Below are positions 52,940-64,000 of a stretch of 64,000 nucleotides of DNA, one piece after another. The notes under the pieces were generated by a model. It was not told the origin of the DNA, ran no database searches, and saw nothing but the letters and a program-made list of their open reading frames with translations. A program made the translations under genes and the position numbers. The stretch spans positions 38,139-102,138 of the forward strand of contig CANNDC010000014.1 of NCBI GenBank assembly GCA_947503265.1. Reading direction: 5' to 3'. The stretch's first letter is position 1, and each line of letters starts with the position of its first letter. This DNA comes from an uncultured Alteromonadaceae bacterium. GTDB taxonomy: Bacteria > Pseudomonadota > Gammaproteobacteria > Enterobacterales > Alteromonadaceae.

Positions 52940-53167
52940 GTGAATGTTACAAATCATGTGCCAGTTGCGATGAAACTCACGTGTTTTAAGACTGCTCATC
53001 GCACTATTTTGTAATCTTATCGATCCGTCTCAAGGCGACGCTATTCAACGCTTTCTGCTGCAAATTTTAAATTCTTTCTTCTAATGTTTAATCGTGCTCA
53101 GCGCTAATACAAACAATATGTTTACCGGCGATGAACCCTTTGACCATTAACTAGATTGGAAATTAAA

Positions 53168-53509
53168 ATGAATATATTAAACCGTAAATCAACAGTCCTA
53201 GCCGGTCTTTTTATCGCCGCGCTAACCGCAACTCAAACTCAAGCAGCTACAAGTATTACTGCTGCATCAGTCAGTTCAAATGAAGCGAATTTAGTGAGAG
53301 TTTGCAAAGCACTAAAAAGCAACAGCAGAATTCAGTTGCATAAAGCCGTTAAACGTACTCACGTTAGCTATCGTGAAATCGCTAAAGGTTTGGTATGCAA
53401 CGGTAAAAGCGCCATAGACTTTGCAGAAATGCATAATGCAAATAAAACAGCTGCCATCTTGGCAAAACGCGCCAGAGTAGCTGATACCGCGATGTTGGCG
53501 AAGAGATAA
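53168..53509 (+). CDS. DUF3718-like secreted small protein
   Basis: A 113-residue precursor with signal peptide ending TQTQAA. The mature part contains VRVCKALKSNSRIQLHKAVKR and YREIAKGLVCNGKSAIDFA with two cysteines, matching DUF3718 proteins common in Shewanella and Alteromonas. Function unknown, probably periplasmic. GGAAATTAAA precedes ATG 53168; the frame is open to 53156 but without a better site. The next terminator is 160 bases downstream. Confidence 0.8.
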   Translation: MNILNRKSTVLAGLFIAALTATQTQAATSITAASVSSNEANLVRVCKALKSNSRIQLHKAVKRTHVSYREIAKGLVCNGKSAIDFAEMHNANKTAAILAKRARVADTAMLAKR

Positions 53510-53626
53510 AGCCTGAAATCTTGATTTTTCCGGCATTTATCCCAGCAGATGGAGGTTTCGTCACAATTGACTGTATTTTTATACTCGACCTTCTAGAATC
53601 AAAAGCGTCGGAGTAGTGACCCGATG

Positions 53627-53704
53627 AATACATATTTCACGTAAATGTGTATTGTTTCCTGGATTAAATGAGGCTGCTTGTTGCAAAACACAGCCTCTTT
53701 TTTT
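53627..53704 (+). terminator. Hairpin plus Rho-independent terminator, possible 3'UTR or small RNA
   Basis: An 11-bp stem with one G-T pair (AATACATATTT / AAATGTGTATT, loop CACGT, 53627-53653) is followed by GAGGCTG / CAGCCTC (53670-53697) and a seven-T run. The distance from the DUF3718 stop is 160 bases, longer than needed for a terminator, so a small RNA or stable 3'UTR is possible. From here to 54040 there is no gene. Confidence 0.5.
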
Positions 53705-54040
53705 ATGCCTTGAGATTGAATTGGCGTTAGCTGTTTTACTATTCCGCTCCCTGCGTTTATTTTAGGTTCAATTCTATTGTTTTGTTCTTGGTTCAACTCA
53801 AAGGCGTTCCTAAGAGTCTTGAGTGGACTAAGCAATTATTACTGCTATCGCCTTGCCAATTTTCTATTTGTTTATCAACTAGCGATTCAGATTCTTATTT
53901 CCAAGCCGATGTTAAAGAGGTGTATTAACTCTTAATTTCACGGGATTAAATCCGTTAATACATCTACTATTTGAGTGACAGTCGTTTTCTAGAAGAAAAA
54001 AGTTTGGGGAGTAAAGTTTTGAGGGAAAAGTCTTTTTAGT

Positions 54041-55036
54041 ATGTTTTCAGTATTGATATGTGACGACTCTATGGTTGCAAGGAAGCAAGTAGCGAAGAGT
54101 TTACCGCAAGACTGGGATGTCGCGATTCATTTTGCTAAACACGGCGAGGAGGCTGTGCGAGCTATTGAAAGTGGCAAAGGGCAGCTTTTGTTTCTCGATT
54201 TGAATATGCCTGTGATGGATGGCTACGAAACCCTTAAAGCGGTGCAAAGCAAGCAACTGGAAACTAAAGTAATTGTTATATCCGGTGATATTCAGCCCAC
54301 TGCAAGAGAGCGGGTTTTTGCCCTTGGTGCCCTCGATTTTATTGAAAAGCCGGTCAGTCCAAAAGATATGTTCTCCATGCTGGTTAAACACCATTTTATC
54401 GAAGATGAGGCCAAATCTAGCCAAATGGACGCTTCTTCCTTAGATCCTGCTATTCGAGATTGCTATCAAGAAGTCACGAACATTGCCATGGGGCAAGCGG
54501 GGGACCATCTAGCTCGCCTTATGAATGTGTTCGTAAAACTCCCCATTCCTAACGTCAACCTCATTGAAGTGTCGGAGCTTCATATGATGCTTAGTGATAT
54601 CGAACAGAAAGACTCTGTCTCTGGTATTTGTCAGGGCTTTCTTGGCGCAGGAGTATCAGGAGAAGCGCTATTTATACTGAGTGATTCCAGTTTTGGGGAC
54701 GTCGCCAAAATTCTCAATATTGATGAAGATATGGACGACCATGTTCAACTAGAAATGCTCATGGATGCGGCAAATATTTTGATTGGCACTTGTTTGCGAG
54801 GGCTAGCCATTCAGCTAGATCTGAATTTCAGTCAGGGTCACCCTATAGTGTTAGGGCAGCACTTGAATGTGACAGACTTGATCAGTAACAACAAAGCAAA
54901 ATGGCGACGAACTCTAGCAATTGAATTGAGTTACGGGCTTGAAGGCTACGATGTGCAATGTGATTTAGTTTTACTCTTTACCGAAGAATCCATGAAAGTG
55001 ATGAATTATAAATTATCACACATGCTTGAGGACTAA
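54041..55036 (+). CDS. CheY-like receiver fused to a CheC/CheX-like domain
   Basis: A 331-residue protein. Residues 1 to about 120 are a receiver: LICDDSMVAR with the acidic pocket, LLFLDLNMPVMDGYE with the phospho-Asp, VIVISGD and the conserved Lys in FIEKPVSP. Residues about 145-330 resemble CheC: EVTNIAMGQAGDHLARLM and DAANILIGTCLRGLA, the paired helices of CheY-phosphate phosphatases. The fusion could dephosphorylate its own receiver or report CheY state. The PAS gene begins 3 bases downstream. Confidence 0.85.
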   Translation: MFSVLICDDSMVARKQVAKSLPQDWDVAIHFAKHGEEAVRAIESGKGQLLFLDLNMPVMDGYETLKAVQSKQLETKVIVISGDIQPTARERVFALGALDFIEKPVSPKDMFSMLVKHHFIEDEAKSSQMDASSLDPAIRDCYQEVTNIAMGQAGDHLARLMNVFVKLPIPNVNLIEVSELHMMLSDIEQKDSVSGICQGFLGAGVSGEALFILSDSSFGDVAKILNIDEDMDDHVQLEMLMDAANILIGTCLRGLAIQLDLNFSQGHPIVLGQHLNVTDLISNNKAKWRRTLAIELSYGLEGYDVQCDLVLLFTEESMKVMNYKLSHMLED

Positions 55037-55039
55037 CTT

Positions 55040-55534
55040 ATGAGTGCAAATAATGCTGATGAAATGGCTGAATTTCACTGGATGATGGATATGGTGCAAA
55101 CCGTTGATGTTGGTATCGTGGTGCTAGACAAAGATTATCGAATTAAAGTTTGGAATGGATTCATGGAAAGCCACAGCGGGTTATTGCCGAGCAAAGTGCA
55201 AGATAAAACCTTATTTGAATTGTATCCACATATAAAAGTGGATTGGTTTAAACGAAAAGCCAGACCCGTGTTTGAGCTTAGAACTCGTGCGTTTATGACT
55301 TGGGAGCAACGCCCTTATTTGTTTCGTTTTCCGAACTACCGACCTATCACGGGTAGCGAAGAGTTTATGTATCAGAATATCACCTTGTCTGCCTTAGCCA
55401 GTGCGACAGGTAAAGTCGACAATATTTGCATGATGATTTACGACGTAACCGATGTTGCAGTGCATAAAAAAGAGCTTGAATCTTTGCAAGTCCGATTAAC
55501 CGAAGATCTAGGTACATTGGAATTTGAAGATTAG
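55040..55534 (+). CDS. Stand-alone PAS-domain protein
   Basis: A 164-residue protein with a single PAS domain: DVGIVVLDKDYRIKVWNGFM near residue 20 and NICMMIYDVTDV near residue 130, followed by a short coiled-coil. There is no output domain such as GGDEF or a kinase. It begins 3 bases after the CheY-CheC gene and is probably its partner, transmitting a sensory input. Confidence 0.83.
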   Translation: MSANNADEMAEFHWMMDMVQTVDVGIVVLDKDYRIKVWNGFMESHSGLLPSKVQDKTLFELYPHIKVDWFKRKARPVFELRTRAFMTWEQRPYLFRFPNYRPITGSEEFMYQNITLSALASATGKVDNICMMIYDVTDVAVHKKELESLQVRLTEDLGTLEFED

Positions 55535-55626
55535 TTTGGGCGTGCTGATTAGTTAGGATTTCATCGATTGGCACGGCCTTTGCTCAGTTAACGTCATACT
55601 AGATATCTAATTTAATCTTGGACGTT

Positions 55627-57336
55627 ATGTTGTTGCATTGTAAAAAGCAATTCATTCAAATTTTCCTATTGTGGATATTATTGCTCGGACTTTTTTCGTG
55701 TTCCGGCGGCTCCCTTGACAGTGATACGAATCAAACGGTCCCTGATATTTTAGTCAATGCAGGGCCAAACCAATCGGTAAATGAGCAAACCTCAGTGGCG
55801 TTGAATGGCGCTGCCAGTGGCGCAAATGGTGGCCTCACCTTTCAGTGGAGTGTTTCCCCAAATCTAACCATTACACAAAATAGCGCTGATTCTGTCGCTG
55901 CGAGTTTCCAAACGCCAAGTGTAACTGAAATTGAAACTTACACCTTTACATTGTCTGTCACAGATGCCCTTGGCAATCAAGCGAGCGACACCGTCCAGTA
56001 TCAAATAACACCGGTGAATGAGCTTCCTACTGCCGCAATAACTGTGATGAGCGACACTCAACTAATAGATGGTCGTTATCCTGCGGGAACCGCAATTGTT
56101 TTAGATGCAAGTGCGAGTAGCGATATTGATCCTCAGGATACCCTTGACCCAATTGCCGCCTATAGATGGCAACAATCTGCCGGAATTGATGTGCTAACGA
56201 ACGTGAGTCAAGACGGAGATAGCATCGCTTTTATCTCGCCTATCGCAGATGAGAGAAACGAAATCGAGCTAGAATTAACGGTGACTGATCAAGAGGGAGG
56301 GGAAGATTCTGAAACCATTCGATTGCAAATTCTTAGCGCTAGCGAAACCTTGCCCTCAGTTAATGCGGGGAAAGATCATCAAGTCTTTTCAGGTGAAATT
56401 ATTCTTTTGACCGGAGCCGCTTCAACTAGTATACCCGCGGGCAGGCCTTTGTTGTTCAATTGGCTGAACGATTCTGAGTTAGTGCCTACCATCACCAATA
56501 GTAGCGCAGAAGTGACCTACGCAATCGCTCCTAAGGTGACACAAGCTCAATTGGTCACTTTTACCTTTGAGGTCACCGATACGTTTGGAAACAAGGTGGA
56601 CGATAGTGTATCAGTCAGGATCAAGCCGCTGCCATTGGTGCCCATCAATGATACCGGCGTCATTTTGCAAGCTGACCTCACCAGTATAGGTACTCAACAT
56701 CAAGCCGATTTCCCAGCACAGGATGGCCAAAGAGGTAAAGATATTATTAGTGAAAATAACCTGTTGGAAAAGGCCGGTCGCGGAGAACAAGGTTTTGATT
56801 TTACGCGATTAGACAGCGTAGGCGATCAACAAGACGATATTAGCCAGCCTTGGGCGTGTGTAAGAGACAATGTGACAGGCTTGGTGTGGGAAGTGAAAAC
56901 TGCGGACACTAATTTGCATGGCAGTGAGCACAGCTATTCGTGGTTAGCAGAGGAAAATAATGGAGGTTTTGTCGGTCAGGTGGGTACTTCAGGTGATACT
57001 TGTGCCTCAGCACAATGTGATACTCAGACCTATGTTTCAGAAGTTAATGCGGCTGGTCTATGTAACTTCTTTGATTGGCGTTTACCGACACATTCTGAGT
57101 TACTTTCGCTTATGCATTTCGGCAATGTCACGGGTACTAAAATAGATTTGCAGTATTTTCCTAATACCGATGATTTCGTTTCATCACCCTTATGGTACTG
57201 GACAAGTTTACCCAGTGCAGATGGGGTGTCTGATGTGGCTCGAACTGCTTGGGCCCTAGACTTTGCATCTGGAAACGACAATTTCTTAAATAAGTCGTCA
57301 ACAGCCAAAATAAGATTAGTACGAGGAGGGCGTTAA
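55627..57336 (+). CDS. Lipoprotein with PKD-like repeats and DUF1566 (Lcl) domain
   Basis: About 569 residues. Signal peptide with GLFSC (lipobox Cys near residue 25). Three Ig/PKD-like beta-sandwich repeats follow, each starting like VNAGPNQSVNEQTSVAL or VNAGKDHQVFSGEIILL. The C-terminal 170 residues are DUF1566: VRDNVTGLVWEVKT, FFDWRLPTHSELLSLM and WYWTSLPS. Such proteins are surface or periplasmic adhesins or binding proteins. ATG 55627 is chosen over TTG 55618. It is followed 1 base later by a second DUF1566 gene. Confidence 0.83.
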   Translation: MLLHCKKQFIQIFLLWILLLGLFSCSGGSLDSDTNQTVPDILVNAGPNQSVNEQTSVALNGAASGANGGLTFQWSVSPNLTITQNSADSVAASFQTPSVTEIETYTFTLSVTDALGNQASDTVQYQITPVNELPTAAITVMSDTQLIDGRYPAGTAIVLDASASSDIDPQDTLDPIAAYRWQQSAGIDVLTNVSQDGDSIAFISPIADERNEIELELTVTDQEGGEDSETIRLQILSASETLPSVNAGKDHQVFSGEIILLTGAASTSIPAGRPLLFNWLNDSELVPTITNSSAEVTYAIAPKVTQAQLVTFTFEVTDTFGNKVDDSVSVRIKPLPLVPINDTGVILQADLTSIGTQHQADFPAQDGQRGKDIISENNLLEKAGRGEQGFDFTRLDSVGDQQDDISQPWACVRDNVTGLVWEVKTADTNLHGSEHSYSWLAEENNGGFVGQVGTSGDTCASAQCDTQTYVSEVNAAGLCNFFDWRLPTHSELLSLMHFGNVTGTKIDLQYFPNTDDFVSSPLWYWTSLPSADGVSDVARTAWALDFASGNDNFLNKSSTAKIRLVRGGR

Positions 57337-57337
57337 C

Positions 57338-57838
57338 ATGCGGTTAGCCATCATTTTATTGCTGACATTAACGAGTTTTGCACAAGCACAAACTTGTCTT
57401 TCAGATGCCGTTGAAACTAGTCCGATTGTGAATTTCACCAACAATGGCGATGGTACGATTACTGATAACACCACCGGCTTAATGTGGATGCAGTGCAGCC
57501 TTGGTCAAACCTGGTCTGCAGGTCAATGCGTTGGCGATCCGGATGCGTTGGACTGGCAGCAGGCTTTGCAACAAGCCCACGGATTTACTTTCGCTAGCCA
57601 TGACGGTTGGCGTTTGCCGAATATAAAAGAGTTGGCTAGCATTTCTGAGCGTCAATGCGTACGACCTTCCGTTAACGAAACACTGTTCCCCAACACGCCG
57701 TCAGATGATTTTTGGTCTTCAACACCATCCATGTCAGATCCGCAAAGAGCTTGGGTATTGGCGTTTTTCAATAGCAGTAATTCCGTCAAACAAAAGAGTC
57801 TATTTGTCTTTGCCAGACTGGTTCGCACCGCTGATTAA
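57338..57838 (+). CDS. DUF1566 (Lcl) domain secreted protein
   Basis: A 166-residue precursor with signal peptide MRLAIILLLTLTSFAQA. The remainder is one DUF1566 domain: ITDNTTGLMWMQCSLG, HDGWRLPNIKELASI, FWSSTPS and ARLVRTAD, with paired cysteines. It starts one base after the previous gene and shares its C-terminal domain, suggesting partial duplication and joint function at the cell surface. Confidence 0.85.
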   Translation: MRLAIILLLTLTSFAQAQTCLSDAVETSPIVNFTNNGDGTITDNTTGLMWMQCSLGQTWSAGQCVGDPDALDWQQALQQAHGFTFASHDGWRLPNIKELASISERQCVRPSVNETLFPNTPSDDFWSSTPSMSDPQRAWVLAFFNSSNSVKQKSLFVFARLVRTAD

Positions 57839-57928
57839 CCTGATTTTTATTTCACTGGTCTGATCCGGACTTTTAACTTCAACGAATAAGGTACACAATA
57901 GACTTAATTTAGTAGTGGTGACCTGTTC

Positions 57929-58711
57929 ATGCGTTGTGCTTTTGTTTTGATGTTTTTTTTATTGTCTTTTGAGGCCTTAGCTGATCTCAAATGCAATGTA
58001 GACCTCAAATATGGCATTGTGGTGAACGATCGCCATATCCGCGTTATCAATAAGAGTGGCACTGTTTATCAGATCAATGGTACGGATCAGCTAATTGTCA
58101 AAGGCAACGTCATTGAATTAGAGCCTGAGCAACTAAAAGACCTCAAAGACATTTCTTCTGGCATTCACTATGTAGTGCCTAAAATCATTGTATTGGCCAC
58201 CGAAGGTGTGGAACTCGCTGTAGAAACTGTAGAGCACGTTTATGTAGGCTTGGTCGGAAATGATCACAAGAGCTACGATAAACTTCAGTCATCCCTCAAA
58301 CGTGTACAAATGCGTGTCAAAGAGAAGTTTATTCATGCCAGCGAAAATTACTTTATCGGCCCAGGGCGATTAGAGAACCTTGATGATTTAGTCGACCGTG
58401 AAATTGAAGAACAATTAGGGCGCGCCATTGATACCTCTGTTGGCGGAATTCTCTCTGCAATCAGCGGTCTGGAAAACAATAAGGGGGATCAAGCCAACAT
58501 GAGCCCTGAAGAAATAGCACGCAGAGTGGAACAAATCGGCGAAGAAATAGAGAAGTCGGTTGAATCCAGAGCAGAAACCTTGCGCGTTAAAGCACAATGG
58601 TTCTGCAATAAAATGCATCATTTAGACAAAATTGAAGAACGTCTCCGACAGTCTGTGGTTGAGCTAGAGCCATTTGATGTCATACTCACCAAGAAACAAA
58701 GCAAATCATAG
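57929..58711 (+). CDS. YggN/DUF2884 family secreted protein
   Basis: A 260-residue precursor with signal peptide ending FEALA. It matches YggN-type proteins: CNVDLKYGIVVNDRHIRVIN at the start of the mature part, SGIHYVVPKIIVLATEGVELAVETVEHV in the middle (shown in part) and a helical C-terminus ending WFCNKMHHLDKIEERL. Function is unknown, periplasmic location likely. Transcribed alone. Confidence 0.87.
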   Translation: MRCAFVLMFFLLSFEALADLKCNVDLKYGIVVNDRHIRVINKSGTVYQINGTDQLIVKGNVIELEPEQLKDLKDISSGIHYVVPKIIVLATEGVELAVETVEHVYVGLVGNDHKSYDKLQSSLKRVQMRVKEKFIHASENYFIGPGRLENLDDLVDREIEEQLGRAIDTSVGGILSAISGLENNKGDQANMSPEEIARRVEQIGEEIEKSVESRAETLRVKAQWFCNKMHHLDKIEERLRQSVVELEPFDVILTKKQSKS

Positions 58712-58812
58712 TTTTACTAGGCAACTCTCACGTTGCACCTCAAATAATTTATCAAGGTTATTCTGAAGCATGTTGAGCGTGAACCAGATTAAGCCTCCTA
58801 TTTTTGCCAATA

Positions 58813-59955
58813 TCACTTATTTTGTGTTTTAAACGGTAATACTTGCGATGCATTTCGTTTGTATTGAAGAATACCTGGCGTTTCTTGATCGATAAATCGC
58901 TCTACAGCTGCATGAAAAGCCGGTTCAGCCAGATGGTGATTTGAGTAACACGTTGTTGGCTTAAATCCGCGGAGAATTTTATGCTCACCTTGAGTACCAG
59001 GGTTAAAGGTCTGAATATTGTTTTCGATGCAAAATTCGATTCCTTGATAATAACAACACTCAAAATGTAGTGCGTCTAGGTCTTTTAAACTTCCCCAGTA
59101 GCGACCATTAAGTTGGTTGTCGTCAAAAATATATAGCGCGCTAGCAACTGGGCCGGAATCATCACTGGCGATGACTAGTAGCAAATTTTCCGGCATGTTT
59201 TGTAGAATGAGTTTGAAAAAGTCGGAGGTTAAGTAGCCCGAATGACCGCTGCGCTTTAAGTAGGTTTGGCAATAGCACTGGTAAAAAAAGTCCATATCTT
59301 TTGATGCTATTTCGGTTCCTTTCAGACGTTTAATTTGAACGCCTTGAGCCTGCACCTTTAGGCGCTCTTTTTTAACTGTTTTTCGTCTTCGGGCGGTAAA
59401 TGTGCTTAAAAAGTCATTAAAATCGACATAGTTTTGATTAAACCACTGGAATTGAACACTCACTCTTTGTACGCATGTTAGTTTTTTAAGCTGACTAGAC
59501 TCTTCTTGCTGCGGAAACAAAAAGTGGAAAGAGGAAATATTATGCTGAGCTATATAAGTGCGCAAAAATTGCACTAGCTTATCCAAAAGTTGAATGGAAT
59601 TGATATTATCAGTTGTTAATATTCTGTTACCAGTGACAGGTGTAAAAGGAATGGCACTGACCAATTTAGGGTAATACAGCATCTGATGCTGGTGGTAAGC
59701 ATCGGCCCAAGCAAAATCGAATACATATTCGCCATAGCTATGGGTTTTTTCGTACATGGGCATGATGGCAACAATCTCATTGTCTTCATAACCAATGAGG
59801 TGACGGGGTTGCCAACCTGTGTCTCCACCAACAGATTTAGAGTCTTCCAAAGCAGATAGAAAGGCATGCTGTAAAAAAGGGCTTTGGTCTTTGCTAATTG
59901 AATCCCATTTGTCCGGTGATATAGTATTAATAGACTCAACAATTTCGAAATTCAA
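58813..59955 (-). CDS. FemAB-like GNAT-type N-acyltransferase
   Basis: A 380-residue member of the FemAB-like (PF04339) group of GNAT proteins: SPFLQHAFLSALEDSKSVG, TGWQPRHLIGYEDNEIVAIMP, FDFAWADAYHQH and, near the C-terminus, FNPGTQGEHKILRGF are typical. It probably transfers an amino acid or acyl group; substrates for this group are largely unknown. The start is TTG with GGAA about 8 bases upstream. It is divergent from recX with 44 bases between starts. Confidence 0.87.
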   Translation of the reverse strand: MNFEIVESINTISPDKWDSISKDQSPFLQHAFLSALEDSKSVGGDTGWQPRHLIGYEDNEIVAIMPMYEKTHSYGEYVFDFAWADAYHQHQMLYYPKLVSAIPFTPVTGNRILTTDNINSIQLLDKLVQFLRTYIAQHNISSFHFLFPQQEESSQLKKLTCVQRVSVQFQWFNQNYVDFNDFLSTFTARRRKTVKKERLKVQAQGVQIKRLKGTEIASKDMDFFYQCYCQTYLKRSGHSGYLTSDFFKLILQNMPENLLLVIASDDSGPVASALYIFDDNQLNGRYWGSLKDLDALHFECCYYQGIEFCIENNIQTFNPGTQGEHKILRGFKPTTCYSNHHLAEPAFHAAVERFIDQETPGILQYKRNASQVLPFKTQNK

Positions 59956-59999
59956 AAGTTAGGTTCCGTTGTAATCGTTATGGTGCAGATACGCTTAAT

Positions 60000-60461
60000 A
60001 TGACAAACAATGCGGTGAAGATCATCAACCATACCATAACAAGATTGCTTTCAATGCGAGAGCACAGTGTTAAGGAACTGACCGATAAGCTTATCGCCCG
60101 CAATCTGGATGCTGAATTAGTTGCACAACAGGTTCAAAAATTCGTTGAAAAAGATATTCAAAGTGATTTTAGATTTGCGGAAAGCTATATTCGCTCGAAG
60201 GCTATGAAAGGGCAGGGTGAACAACGCATTCGATTACAGTTGAATGAACATCAGGTTGACGATTCGGTCATCACCAAGGCGTTTTTAGAGGCCGAGGTAG
60301 ATTTCGATGATATCGCTGCTCAAGTCTATCGAAAAAAGTATACGGGTAAAGAGATAAAAGATTGGCAAGAAAAACAAAAAAGGATGCGCTTTTTGCAATA
60401 TCGAGGATTCACATCCGCGCAAATTCAAACGCTTATTAGAAATGTAGAGAAAAACCTCTAG
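60000..60461 (+). CDS. recX: Regulatory protein RecX
   Basis: A 153-residue RecX: three tandem three-helix units, seen as LLSMREHSVKELTDKLIARN, IQSDFRFAESYIRSKAMKGQGE and RMRFLQYRGFTSAQIQTLI (the outer ones in part). RecX blocks RecA filament extension and inhibits RecA activity. It is normally right after recA; here the upstream gene is an unrelated divergent acyltransferase, so recA is elsewhere. alaS follows. Confidence 0.9.
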   Translation: MTNNAVKIINHTITRLLSMREHSVKELTDKLIARNLDAELVAQQVQKFVEKDIQSDFRFAESYIRSKAMKGQGEQRIRLQLNEHQVDDSVITKAFLEAEVDFDDIAAQVYRKKYTGKEIKDWQEKQKRMRFLQYRGFTSAQIQTLIRNVEKNL

Positions 60462-60546
60462 TTTGGCGGCTTACATAGCGTATTGAGTTGTGATATTGTT
60501 CCGCGCCAACTTTTCTAAATGCAGACTATTTTTATCAGGAAATTGA

Positions 60547-63147
<2,601 letters not shown>

Positions 63148-63277
63148 GAATTGTCGGTGCGTTTTTGAAAGTGACATCAAAAACAGGGAAAACCGATGGC
63201 GGATTGTTTGGTGATAATCAAATAATGCGCTAATTTTAAGTAAGGATAAGTGTGGAATAACGGAAAAGGAAAAAATA

Positions 63278-63496
63278 ATGTTAATTTTGACCCGTCGTGT
63301 TGGCGAAACTCTGATGGTCGGTGACGAAGTCACTGTGACTGTTTTGGGTGTAAAAGGAAATCAGGTAAGAATAGGCGTGAATGCGCCGAAGGAAGTATCT
63401 GTTCACCGCGAAGAAATATATATGCGAATTCAAGCGGAAAAAAATGTTCAGGGAGGCGCTGGAAGCCAAGCTAAACATAACGAGGAAGACGCATAA
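63278..63496 (+). CDS. csrA: Carbon storage regulator CsrA/RsmA
   Basis: A 72-residue Csr[21 protein letters not shown], then [28 protein letters not shown] (shown in part), with the RNA-binding Leu4 and Arg44 regions conserved. It binds GGA motifs in mRNA leaders and controls biofilm, motility and carbon metabolism. AAAGGAAAAAATA precedes the ATG. A terminator follows. Confidence 0.97.
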   Translation: MLILTRRVGETLMVGDEVTVTVLGVKGNQVRIGVNAPKEVSVHREEIYMRIQAEKNVQGGAGSQAKHNEEDA

Positions 63497-63501
63497 AAAT
63501 C

Positions 63502-63525
63502 GGCTGGTTTACCAGCCTTTTTTAT
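63502..63525 (+). terminator. Rho-independent terminator after csrA
   Basis: GGCTGG-TTTA-CCAGCC followed by a seven-T run, 6 bases after the csrA stop codon. Confidence 0.9.
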
Positions 63526-63671
63526 TTCTGCCTAAGAACACAAGCGTTGAAACATCCCCTATGCTTGTACCCGTTTTTAGCCAGATCGATTAAAATAACG
63601 GCGAGCGAGATTGAACTGCTAAAAAAGGTTTGACTTCCTTTATTGAATCAGTAAACTTCGCTCCCACATTT

Positions 63672-63764
63672 GGAGAGGTGGCCGAGTGGCTGAAGGCGCT
63701 CCCCTGCTAAGGGAGTATAGGGTTTGTAGCCCTATCGAGGGTTCGAATCCCTCTCTCTCCGCCA
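63672..63764 (+). tRNA. tRNA-Ser (GCT)
   Basis: A 93-nt class II tRNA with a long variable arm (GTATAGGGTTTGTAGCCCTA region), anticodon GCT in CCTGCTAAG, T loop TTCGAAT, acceptor GGAGAGG paired with the 3' CTCTCC and encoded CCA. It reads AGC/AGU codons. Confidence 0.95.
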
Positions 63765-63821
63765 TTATTTTGTGGTATTGTTATTCTCGAACCATATTAA
63801 TAAGGTTAGTTTAAGTAATAC

Positions 63822-63898
63822 GCGTGTGTAGCTCAGCTGGATAGAGTACCTGGCTACGAACCAGGCGGTCGGAGGTTCGAATCCTTCCACACGCGCCA
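63822..63898 (+). tRNA. tRNA-Arg (ACG), copy 1
   Basis: A 77-nt tRNA very like E. coli argVYZQ: acceptor GCGTGTG/CACACGC, anticodon loop CTACGAA, T loop TTCGAAT, discriminator G and encoded CCA. ACG is read as inosine-CG for CGU/CGC/CGA. Confidence 0.95.
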
Positions 63899-63926
63899 TT
63901 TCTTAAATCATTTGTAAAGAGTTTAC

Positions 63927-64000
63927 GCGTGTGTAGCTCAGCTGGATAGAGTACCTGGCTACGAACCAGGCGGTCGGAGGTTCGAATCCTTCCACACGCG
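63927..64000 (+). tRNA. tRNA-Arg (ACG), copy 2, cut at the window end
   Basis: Identical in sequence to copy 1 up to the discriminator base; only the CCA lies outside the window. Tandem tRNA-Arg genes after csrA and tRNA-Ser are usual in this order of bacteria. Confidence 0.93.

Noticed and set aside
53599..53835. 78-residue minus-strand frame in the gap before the CheY-CheC gene
   Set aside because: It covers the terminator hairpin and has low-complexity, non-protein-like composition and no ribosome binding site.

Overview
The window looks like chromosomal DNA of a marine, agar-degrading gammaproteobacterium, most likely in or near the Alteromonadaceae. The pointers are the recX-alaS-csrA-tRNA-Ser-tRNA-Arg order at the right end, YdgA-, YggN- and DUF3718-type proteins, a GH50 beta-agarase lipoprotein and PEP-CTERM proteins beside an exopolysaccharide (EPS) cluster. 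Species-level assignment is not possible from the sequence alone.

Layout. 1-8.9 kb: the end of an EPS cluster (MBOAT acyltransferase, its membrane partner, two glycosyltransferases, an Alg13-Alg14-type fusion, a pyruvyltransferase, a Wzx-like flippase and a beta-helix protein), nearly all overlapping or abutting. 9-10.7 kb: two paralogous PEP-CTERM genes, each behind a sigma-54-type promoter. 10.7-14 kb: a small unknown gene, a CPA1 antiporter and a large unknown gene. 14.2-18.1 kb: an ECF43-like sigma factor, a TPR Ser/Thr kinase and a PP2C phosphatase as one overlapping module. 18.1-29 kb: housekeeping and accessory genes (LysR/GST/triple-domain oxidoreductase, GGT, agmatinase, lipase, a divergent SRAP protein, a diguanylate cyclase). 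29-31.6 kb: GH50 agarase.

31.7-38.3 kb: an RNA-repair locus. rtcR is divergent from a transcription unit that begins with a near-complete tRNA-like gene (6-nt anticodon loop, encoded CCA) and a second, minimal tRNA-like element. These are followed by a slipin, an RlaP-type nucleotidyltransferase that has lost its catalytic core, rtcB and a PcfJ-domain gene. This is one of the two most interesting parts of the window.

38.3-42.7 kb: a PhnD-like binding protein divergent from two tandem LuxR-type regulators, then a third PEP-CTERM-like gene with its own sigma-54-type promoter. 42.8-50.7 kb: an apparent genomic island ending at a tRNA-Ile2 gene. It holds a small secreted-protein gene frameshifted by a 16-bp tandem duplication, a truncated P2 gpA-like HUH endonuclease, a tight three-gene operon (GHKL ATPase with a PD-(D/E)XK-like C-terminus; four-helix membrane protein; P-loop kinase-Nudix fusion) and an ISNCY-like insertion sequence with matching inverted ends. 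The three-gene operon is the other leading candidate for an undescribed system, probably defence-related.

50.9-64 kb: core-type genes (YdgA-like, DUF3718, CheY-CheC fusion, PAS, PKD/DUF1566 pair, YggN-like, FemAB-like, recX, alaS, csrA) and tRNA-Ser(GCU) plus two tRNA-Arg(ACG), the second cut by the window end.
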